A DNA stretch of 64,000 nt from Blattamonas nauphoetae (lineage: Eukaryota; Preaxostyla; Oxymonadida): NCBI GenBank assembly GCA_033064195.1, contig JARBJD010000038.1, forward strand, positions 62,001 through 126,000. Reading direction: 5' to 3'. The notes beneath the pieces were generated by a model. That model was not told the DNA's origin, made no database searches, and saw only the letters and a list, made by a program, of their open reading frames with translations. Below, one piece after another: positions 29,941-38,294 of the stretch. The position numbers and the translations under genes are program-made. Every line of letters starts with the position of its first letter. Position 1 is the first letter of the stretch.

Positions 29941-31169
29941 CTACGCGACACGGCGACGGAACCCACCAAGAATTTTTGTTTCTTCAAACAACAAGGATGA
30001 GGTGAGAGTTCCTTTTTCACTCACTTCACCTTTACTGGGTTAGACATCTCCTGGATTTTTTTTGAAAGAACTGTAGTGAACTGTAAGAGAGAATGACATG
30101 AAATACGAAAGTTGGGGGACATCCGTAGAACGACATGACATGGAATCCACCTCGCACTGAACTCACAAATGGTTCCTCGATTGTCATTGTCAACACAAAG
30201 AAAGATACAGAGAGAACGAAGAAAATGAAGAGGACGAAATGAGACAGCTCGCTCTCTCCGAGTCTCTACAAAAACCGTCTCAAAATACTCACACACACTT
30301 GTTGTCGAGATTCGACCTGGAGTTGTGAACCCGAATAGTCAGCCACACCTCTATGACAACACAACTTTGAAAAATGTGCAAATCGCAATCAAAAACAAGT
30401 CATACAGTTCGGCAATCCAACTAAAGAAAGATCTGAAACTTCAAGGATCGGACTGTTCATTCCAACGCTTCCTCAAAACCAACAAAATCGGCCTCCATAA
30501 ACATCATCGAGTTCCCCCCATTCAGCCACACCACATCAAAAACAGATTCGACTTCGCGAAAGAGACACTTTCAAAAGGCTATCTTCCTGAACTGTGTCTA
30601 TTTGACGACGAGAAAACTGTGAGAGGGAGAGGACCAGAAAAGTACTACAGGTCATTACGTGAGAAAGACACACCACGGCCCGAATCACAATCACATGTTC
30701 ATCCAATCAAACTCAACATTTGGGGATGTGTTGGAGTTGGGTTCAAAAGCAATCTCTTCATCACAGAAGAGAACATCAACGGCAGAATCCACACAGATAC
30801 CCTCATCAACGGACTCTCAAACGCTCAGATGGACCCTCCACTCGACACACGGGTCCTTCTGAGCGATAATGCGGGTTGGCACAAGAATAAAACGGAACTC
30901 CCTCTCTATAGCGACTTGAACCCAATTGAACACGTGTGGGCAATGCTCACCTCCAAATTATATGCAATTTCCACAGTCTACGACAAAGTGGAGTCACTTC
31001 GCAAGGCAATTGTGAAATGCTGGAATTCTATCCCACAACAAAGTATCGATAACATCGTTCTCTCATATGGTGACCGCGTCCTTGAATGTTTCTCTCGTGA
31101 GGGAAAAATGACGAAATATTAGAAAGATCGAGCTCGATGAGGTGAGGGACGTCGCCGTGTCGCGTATAG
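29941..31169 (+). mobile_element. Tc1/mariner-like element with TIRs and TA target site
   Basis: The left end CTACGCGACACGGCGACG (29941-29958) is inverted at 31150-31169 (inward CTATACGCGACACGGCGACG). Both ends are flanked by TA. Length is about 1.23 kb, the usual size for the superfamily, with one transposase frame inside. Confidence 0.8.
30325..31122 (+). CDS. Tc1-like transposase, shortened catalytic core
   Basis: A 265-codon frame (annotated from GTG; no ATG found nearby). It carries a second HTH-like region (IKNKSYSSAIQLKKDLKLQG), the first catalytic Asp in CLFDDEKTV, KLNIWGCVGVGF, the second Asp in VLLSDNAGWH and the Glu in SDLNPIEHVW. The second Asp and the Glu are only about 20 residues apart, against 34 in Tc1 relatives, and the usual PPYSPDLNP is reduced to LPLYSDLNP. 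About 14 residues are therefore missing from the core and the enzyme is probably inactive. The N-terminal DNA-binding helix is not visible, so the 5' end may be lost or spliced. Confidence 0.75.
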   Translation: MNPNSQPHLYDNTTLKNVQIAIKNKSYSSAIQLKKDLKLQGSDCSFQRFLKTNKIGLHKHHRVPPIQPHHIKNRFDFAKETLSKGYLPELCLFDDEKTVRGRGPEKYYRSLREKDTPRPESQSHVHPIKLNIWGCVGVGFKSNLFITEENINGRIHTDTLINGLSNAQMDPPLDTRVLLSDNAGWHKNKTELPLYSDLNPIEHVWAMLTSKLYAISTVYDKVESLRKAIVKCWNSIPQQSIDNIVLSYGDRVLECFSREGKMTKY

Positions 31170-31172
31170 TAC

Positions 31173-32514
31173 TAAAATAACCCGTGAAAGTAAAATAACC
31201 CGGCCCATTTTCGGAGGTGTTGAACCCATATCTCCAAATTACTCCGAACCCAAAATTTTTTGGGTCCCACTTTTTTTGTGTCCATCATCATCACGACTCC
31301 GGGAATTGTTTGAGGTGGAAATCGAACCTCCAAAATAGGATCCCTGGCTGGGGTCTCCTATTTAGGAGTCTGTTTTGGCCCCTTTTTTGGCTCCAAAATA
31401 GGAGGTCCTTAACATTTAAGCTTAGAGGATCCAAACTTCCTGACCATATTCCTCCGCGCCTGTTTATGATTTTTCTTTCTCGTTTGATTTCTGGTGGTTT
31501 GGGATGGTTTTCTCTTGAAATAACAATTTTTTGGAAAATGAAAAATCCTGGGGGGACCTGGGTGGAAATGCATGGTCAAATACTGATTTGCCAGTATATT
31601 AAGCTTAGGATTGTGAAAATTTGTTTTGATCATATCTCCACAACCAGACATAGTTCGGACATAAAGTTTTCACCAATATGGATCTTTTGTTGAGAATTAT
31701 TTTTTTCGGAAAATTTTGAAAAAAATCCCCTTGCGGTAGTTGAGATAATTTTGGGTTGCTTTTTCGCCTTTTTGATTTTTCTTCGCAAGCAGTTCGTCCG
31801 ATTATCAAATATTCTTCAAATTCGTTCAAAACGATGTTAACACAATAAGAATTGAATCCATGGAATAAATCCCAGAAACAACCGGACATTGAGAAAACTG
31901 TTGGATGATCATTGATGAAATTTATGAAAAAAGTGAAAAACGCCGTTTTAGGGAAGTCTTCGAAAATTTTCAAAATTTTCCGAAAAAATAATTCTCAACA
32001 AAAGATCCATATTGGTGAAAACTTTATGTCCGAACTATGTCTGGTTGTGGAGATATGATCAAAACAAATTTTCACAATCCTAAGCTTAATATACTGGCAA
32101 ATCAGTATTTGACCATGCATTTCCACCCAGGTCCCCCCAGGATTTTTCATTTTCAAAAAATTGTTATTTCAAGAGAAAACCATCCCAAACCACCAGAAAT
32201 CAAACGAGAAAGAAAAATCATAAACAGGCGCGGAGGAATATGGTCAGGAAGTTTGGATCCTCTAAGCTTAAATGTTAAGGACCTCCTATTTTGGAGCCAA
32301 AAAAGGGGCCAAAACAGACTCCTAAATAGGAGACCCCAGCCAGGGATCCTATTTTGGAGGTTCGATTTCCACCTCAAACAATTCCCGGAGTCGTGATGAT
32401 GATGGACACAAAAAAAGTGGGACCCAAAAAATTTTGGGTTCGGAGTAATTTGGAGATATGGGTTCAACACCTCCGAAAATGGGCCGGGTTATTTTACTTT
32501 CACGGGTTATTTTA
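31173..32514. mobile_element. 1.34-kb foldback element with about 0.5-kb inverted arms
   Basis: The arms at about 31173-31730 and 31960-32514 are near-perfect inverted copies. The same MLNPYLQITPNPKFFG string is encoded outward-in on both strands. The tips are TAAAATAACCCGTGAAAG on both sides, consistent with TA target duplication. The centre (about 230 bp) is unique and holds no gene. Long-arm MITE or foldback transposon. Confidence 0.85.
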
Positions 32515-32691
32515 CAACTATAGTATACTGAGATCTGACACGTGTGATAAAATTACCCATCTCACGTGATGGATGATAAAAGTAGTCGAGTGAAAAACGT
32601 AGTGCGAAGTGAAATCATGACAAGAATGAAGTGGTGGAGTGACATGGGAGATGAAGATGAAGTGAGATGAAGGACAACAGAGAAAGACATA
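32515..32691. other. Host sequence between the foldback and pogo-like elements
   Basis: Short remnant of host sequence; no gene assigned. Confidence 0.4.
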
Positions 32692-32865
32692 CAGTTGTTG
32701 GACAATTTTGGGAAATTGGAAATTGTGCCGGAAAAATCCAATCTCCCAGAATTCGTAAACCGCAACCTTCGCATCAACAAAACAAAATCTGAAAGTGAAA
32801 TTTGAAGTGGAGAAAGAAGACACACAGAGGTCTGGATTGGGAGAATCTGAGATGTGGAGACTGAA

Positions 32866-33921
32866 TCAATGGGATGAATGTGGGATTGGAGTGGAGAGAG
32901 TGAAATTGGACATATTCTCCGTCGTCTCCGCCGAATCAACAGACACATGGTTCAAAATATCTCTGACATGCTTTTCATCGATTATGCTTTTACTTGGTAG
33001 AGTTGTATGGTCCACACAGTATCCTGCCAGACGAAAAGCTGCTCTGACATTGTCTGGTGAACTTGCTGAAGTGTATGCTGTGTGCATCGATTCCATTGTT
33101 TCGCCAAGATTGTCCACTCCTTTCGACATATGGGATATAGACATCGCCCTCTTCAACAATCCGAAGGTGAGACAGTCCAACGGCTGCAGATAGTGAGTCG
33201 CGTTGGGAGGAAGGCCCTGGAGGATGATGTTGTGAGGTTCGATTGCACTCCTCGCTGACTCACCGAGATGAAAGCTCGCGTTGTCGACTAACAGCATTGC
33301 TGGGGCGTGTGGATTCCTGAGGATCCGTCGCTGCTCTTGAACGTAGGGGATGAGGACTCGGTCAGCCCAACGACAGAATACGTCGCTGTTGAATCCGCCT
33401 TTCTTCGAGTCATCAAACAAGATTGTACGATCGAGATCAAATTCATATTGGTCTAGTATGCTTGTATCTTCTTCACTCTTCAGCGAGACATACAGTGGCA
33501 GTGACTTCCCAAACAACGAGATACTGCCCATCACACTGAATCGCCTTTCAGAAGGATCAACTGGATAATGAAGTGGTCTGTCCTTTAGCTTTACTGATCC
33601 AATCAGAGAATGTCTGAATGCGTCTTGTTTCTGCTGGTAGCCCATCTCGTCAGCGTTTATGAAGAGAAGAGGATGGATGTTTTGGAGAACTTGAGCCATT
33701 GTCCTGAAAAAGGCTTTGATTTGTCCAGTGGTGAGGCTCATTCGCGTGTTGGACATTGGCTGTGCGGACAGGAAACAGATTCTTGACTTGTGCCTATAAA
33801 CAAACCAGTATGCCCATGACTTACAAATGTTGTCTTTCGTAGAATGAGTCTTCCCGAATTGATAGATCTCGCTTGGAATCCACATATTCCCTTTCTGACT
33901 GTCTGCTTCGATCGTTTTAAG
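32866..33921 (-). CDS. Pogo-like transposase, catalytic part
   Basis: Carries the DDE_1 landmarks: LLFINADEMGYQ (first Asp), MLLVDNASFH (second Asp) and GLPPNATHYLQPLD (third Asp), as in pogo/Tigger/Jerky proteins. The reading frame runs without stops up to the insertion edge at 33921. Its N-terminal partner lies at 37325-37647. Confidence 0.8.
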   Translation of the reverse strand, partial: LKTIEADSQKGNMWIPSEIYQFGKTHSTKDNICKSWAYWFVYRHKSRICFLSAQPMSNTRMSLTTGQIKAFFRTMAQVLQNIHPLLFINADEMGYQQKQDAFRHSLIGSVKLKDRPLHYPVDPSERRFSVMGSISLFGKSLPLYVSLKSEEDTSILDQYEFDLDRTILFDDSKKGGFNSDVFCRWADRVLIPYVQEQRRILRNPHAPAMLLVDNASFHLGESARSAIEPHNIILQGLPPNATHYLQPLDCLTFGLLKRAMSISHMSKGVDNLGETMESMHTAYTSASSPDNVRAAFRLAGYCVDHTTLPSKSIIDEKHVRDILNHVSVDSAETTENMSNFTLSTPIPHSSH

Positions 33922-34470
33922 TTACCATGGGTCGGCATGTCCTCCCCCAAAAACCCGTGTCCTATGATAGGACACGGGTTTTTGGCGCTTAATTAGGCGT
34001 TGTGAAGATTCTGTTGATAAAACATGGAGATGATGTGAGAGGATGTGTTTTGAATTGGAAAAGAGTTTAAGACATTGTTTTAATGTGTTTTCAGGTGAAT
34101 TGAAAGCAAAGAAGGAGAATCGGGGAAGATCGACAATTCAAAAAAAATGAAGGTCCGATCAAGATCATTTTTCGTTAAAGGACACGAATCTGACCACTTT
34201 TCTCACATAATTGAGAAAATACAAGAAAGAAATGTGGTTTTAATGGATGTACGATGAGACAAACACCGGATTAGAGTGAGGATGAAGTTGACACAGATTT
34301 TGCATCTCTCTGGCCGCTTTACCACTCCATTTGTCGATTGGACAATAATTCTTTGTGAATGAGACGACTACTTAAGGCGAACATGTTTGCTCCTTGATCG
34401 CTTCAGGGAAAACGAACTTGTCTCTGGAAGAGAGAGATTCGCTATTCTCACATCAATATGTTGTCCTCAA

Positions 34471-36320
34471 TCACAATGTATTCACGCATGTATCATGTAG
34501 ATCGCTATTCTTAGGAGAGATATCTTCATTTTGAGAGCTGTGAGGAAGAGGAGTGAGGTGTCGCACTGATGCCAAATCTGGGGGGAGATGGAGAGAATGA
34601 GACAGAATAACATAAAATATGAAAGAGGAGATGAGAGTAAAAAGCAACAAAGACGAGAAAGGCAAAGTAGCGAGTGAGGAATGATGAAAGAATGGTAAGC
34701 AATCTGAATCGACTTCAGACACTGATGTGCTTTCTTTCAAGGACGATCCAGAATCCATCATCCACATACGTGCGAATAAGGGCAGCGAGGTAGAATAGAA
34801 CTCCTTGTATGACAGGTTAGTGAAGATTGACATCACTCCCAGCAACACGAGCAGGATCTGACCAATTTGGAAGGAATGAAGGAGCTGCGAGAGGAGAGAA
34901 TAGAGGAGAGTGAATAGGAAGATGAGGAGGGAAAGAGAGACAAGAATCATGAAAGCGAGATCATCGTTCAAAATGGTCCAAAAATAGATCAAGAGTCCAA
35001 ATACACAAAACAAAGAGCATACATCGTTCCCTCTCGTCCATCTTTCCTTCTTCCTCCCCAAAACACAGCAAAGCACTCCCATGAGAAGCACAATCGCCCT
35101 GTGTCACACATCTTCAAATATATTCGCAAAAAGGGAAATGCCACCAAAGTGGACGGCGTGGGGTTGATATCTGTCCATGCCAGCGTTCCAGACGAATTGA
35201 TCAGTTGCTCCGGCGCGGCCGTGGACGCATTTGTTCGGATCAGAGTTAACGGAATTGTCAGTTCGACAGGAAGTGTAATGATCGTCCCGTTCTCCAAAAT
35301 GTGTGTTCTGTTGATTGTTCCTCCATCTGAAGTCGCGGTACGAAGTGAACGGTGGTGTCGAAAGCAGTCTTCGTGGTTTGTTCCAGAGTGTCCACAACAA
35401 CCGAAATCATTCGCTCACTCACCTATACTTCTCCCAAAGCCGTTTGGGACGAATAATCGACGATAAAGCGGCTGAGAGTGGAGTACTGGCAGAGGGAGGA
35501 GGTGATAGCTTCGTCGAATGTTGTGAGAGGCGGGAAAAACGAGGCAAGAATGGTTTCGATGTGACGGAGGGAGTGGGAGAACATCTGATGGAGAGAGGGA
35601 GAGAAAGAAGCAATGAAAACAGCAACAGGAAGGAGAACGTGAGTTGAAAGAAGTCGAAATCCAGAACTAACTTTTCTCCATCCACAAACTTCCTCGTTCA
35701 TCCGTCGCTTCTCCACTGCCTTTCTAAGCGTCTCTTGCATGTGATTGATGATCGCGGCAAGACTGGGTTCTCCTCCTTCATTGAATGAAAATTGTCTCGC
35801 GTTGTACGACAGACACAGGCGATTGATGGTCAAGAATGAATGTTGACCAGAAAAGATGACCAGAAAGACTGCCTTTGGGGGTTGTGACGGAAAGAGAGTG
35901 CGTCAGGAGAGATGAAATTGAAGTCTAGAATCAGAAGTCGGAAAATCGATCAATTGTCAAGAATAAAGATATAAAACCGAATTATTCCGTTTTGGAGCCA
36001 ATAGATACTCAAACAAGACATTTCCGCGGAGAGAGATCATCAGAAGGCGATGGAAAATGCCCAACACACCCAGCGACACTATACCCGCGATAAACCTGAA
36101 ACAAAGATAAATTCAAGAGGATGACGGATGGAAGAGGGAATGGGAGTAAGATGAACCCATGAAATTGAGGAGGCGAGACGAGCCGTAGACGGGAAATCTC
36201 ATGATCTCCTCCAAAAAGACGAGATGAGAAAAACCAATCGAAGAGAAAGAAGAGATACCTCCGAGAAGTCTATATCCCTTCTCTCACATACTGTACAGTC
36301 AGAACACTTGCCCTTGAGAA
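34471..36320 (-). CDS. Multi-pass membrane protein carried by the element (copy 1)
   Basis: Several minus-strand coding blocks are separated by short introns; exact splice sites are not resolved. From the 5' end: GIVSLGVLGIFHRLLMISLRG (about 36000-36090); a block with SSGFRLLSTHVLLPVAVFIA and FDEAITSSLCQYSTLSRF (about 35423-35833); a hydrophilic block with ENGTIITLPVELT (about 35110-35297); and a last block, 34471-35091, with four hydrophobic segments (FGLLIYFWTI, LAFMILVSLSLLIFLFTLLY, IGQILLVLLGVMSIF, LLLFTLISSFIFYVILSHSL). I do not recognise the family. The same blocks in the same order occur in copy 2. Confidence 0.6.
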
Positions 36321-36879
36321 ACAACTGAATGAACTTGTTCGTTTGGTGGTGGTTCTCCATCAGTTCGATAACAGCATTTAATTTCCATTTCCATTACTGC
36401 TCGGAGTATCTTAGGAATGTCTTGGATGAATGCTGGTCTGTTTGTTCAATCATTATCCCTTTTCTTTCGATCAGTTCATTTTTCGTATCGAACAAGAGTT
36501 CAATCTCGAAGACATAGAAGAGAACGAGATCAAGAGGATGACAATAACATAAAGAATGGAAATTGGCAGACAGTTCAGTGGAAACATCACAAAATCTTCG
36601 GTAGTCTCAATTTGCATGATGAAGACGAGGTCTATTCGCATTGAATCGACATTAGAAAGAAAAGAAGAGAATAAAATACAAAGTGAGAGTGAATAGAGTT
36701 CTTCATCTTCTCATGTGTCGTTTAACTTCGATCATTCCACAGGACAGCTCGACCTTGAGATTCACTGTCTAAAACAGAAGAGAGAGTAATGAATGACGAT
36801 AATCACGAGAGAAGAACATGCAAGGAACCTTGATCACTCAGTGTGCATTGATAAGAATGTCATTTCGCTGATTTAAGGT

Positions 36880-37324
36880 CAGTATGATAAAAATGATGGT
36901 TTGATAGGACAGATCGAGCCACCATAGGACACGATAGGACAGGACAGGACAATTGTCCTCCCTCGATTTTATTGTTAAATTGAGACGCAAATATTGTGAA
37001 TGTCTCAAAAAGCTTTCATGTCCTATGGTTTGAGCCCGATTCAAAATTGTCCTTTCGTGTCCTATGGTGGGCTGATCGACGGCTTTTGGACAACTTTCAC
37101 GATTTTCATCAAAATAAGGTGAAAAAACTCTATTGAAATGATTATAAAACAGAAAAGATGTGTAATAGTCCTGTTTCTTCCCTCATTTTTCATTTCAAGT
37201 TCTCTCCTTCTGACGAAGCAAAAGGTTGGTTCAATTCTCTCCATCGGCATTTTTATCCAAATTGTCCTCCTCTTTTTGGCTGTCCTATGATGTCCTGCCT
37301 ATAGGACATGCGGACCCATGGTAA
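36880..37324. repeat. TAGGAC-rich subterminal zone, copy 1 right end
   Basis: Many ATAGGAC/GTCCTAT motifs in both orientations. They include an inverted pair based on CCACCATAGGACACGA around 36925 and 37055. Typical of transposase-binding subterminal repeats. Confidence 0.7.
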
Positions 37325-37647
37325 GTTTTAAGGAGGAGCTCTTCATCCTCTCTCGACAGAACAGTGTTTATCTTTTCTTCGATTTTGTGATAGTAGGTTC
37401 CATGCTTGGCTTTGCTGACAGTTGATTCGCTGCAACCTAGAATGTGGCAGATTGTGGTTGGAGGGATTGTTGGAAGCGCGTGTTTGGCCGTGAAAGCCTG
37501 GAGTCTCCGCACTTGTTCAATTTGAGACTCGTTCTCCCAACTCAGAATCATCGACACAATCTCGTCCAAATCAAACTCCGGCCATTTCAGTTGCGACAAC
37601 GATTCGCGGACTGCACGTGCATGCTCAGAAGGTATCTCAGTCCACAT
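37325..37647 (-). CDS. Pogo-like transposase, N-terminal DNA-binding part
   Basis: ATG at 37647 (MWTEIPSEHARAVRESLSQL). It contains a helix-turn-helix (TTICHILGCSESTVSKAKHG) and ends at EELLLKT, at the 8-bp target duplication GTTTTAAG. Taking one copy of that 8-mer, the frame continues directly into the catalytic part (LKT then IEADSQKG). The transposase was therefore split only by the insertion. Confidence 0.8.
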
Positions 37648-37733
37648 CTCAAACTAGGTGAACTGTAGGAGAACTGTAGTCAAAACATGTCAGGCACCGG
37701 ATTTTCCAATTTCCCAAAATTGTCCAACGACTG

Positions 37734-38294
37734 TAATATCATCTCACAGAAAACCAAAACAAGAACAACCTTTCCAAAAATCAATGCACAAACCGAGAAA
37801 ATGGCTAAAGAGTGAAAAGAAGAGGCAATGAAAGCAGGGATAGTTGATTGAAGAAGATAGAACGAAGATGAGAGAAAGAGTGGTTGTGTGATGTTGTCTT
37901 CTTGATCGAGGGCACAAATCAAGAGCCCAACCTTCCGTGACAGTCGGAGTTCCTTCTTCCAGAGGAGTACAAAGGGAGAAAATGAAAAGAAGGCACTGAA
38001 GAGGAACTCTTAACTATCGTCGAAGGAGAGGTGAACGAATGAAGGAGAGCGATGGCAAGACATGAGTCCATCGTCCATCCTGTGAAGTGGATGTGTTCTG
38101 TGAAATGAAGTGTTCATGTTGAGAGTGCAGAAGTGGTGAGTTGTCGACTCTTGTTGAGGTGGGGAGTGATTGGATTCGATCATTTGCGCGTGACGGTGTG
38201 TTGTGTCGTCGTCTCGTGATAAGTTGTGCAGTGGCAGGATTCGATTGTTGGGGTGAGATGTGAGGGTGAGAGTGGCAGAACGAGGTGGGGAGTG
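37734..38294. other. Host flank of the pogo-like element
   Basis: A short minus-strand open frame (37734-37922) with hydrophobic segments (SLAIFSVCALIFGKVVLVLV) touches the pogo end. It may be a fragment of a membrane-protein gene. The rest is 3' flank of the pseudokinase gene. Confidence 0.35.

Larger units (their letters stand above)
33922..37324. mobile_element. TTACCATGGGTC element, copy 1 (8-bp TSD, 3,403 bp)
   Basis: The ends are TTACCATGGGTCGGCATG (left) and, inverted, TTACCATGGGTCCGCATG (right). They are flanked by perfect 8-bp duplications GTTTTAAG (33914-33921 and 37325-37332). The outer zones are full of TAGGAC/GTCCTA motifs, and a palindrome of CCCGTGTCCTAT sits just inside the left end. 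The interior holds a multi-exon membrane-protein gene and no visible transposase. An 8-bp duplication suggests hAT-like mobilisation, but the tips do not match the usual hAT CAGGG start. Confidence 0.85.
32692..37733 (-). mobile_element. Pogo/Tigger-like element (contains a nested 3.4-kb element)
   Basis: The termini CAGTTGTTGGACAATTTTGG (32692) and the inverted CCAATTTCCCAAAATTGTCC..CGACTG (ending 37733) are each flanked by TA. CAGT ends with TA duplication are the pogo/Tigger signature. Without the nested insertion it would be about 1.63 kb. Confidence 0.85.

Noticed and set aside
33922-37324. Classical hAT element
   Set aside because: The 8-bp duplication fits, but the tips do not start CAGGG-like and no hAT transposase is seen; kept as an unassigned family.
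37680-37922. Third relative of the element-borne membrane protein at the pogo insertion edge
   Set aside because: Only a loose hydrophobic resemblance (LLI...LLVLV); not enough to claim homology.
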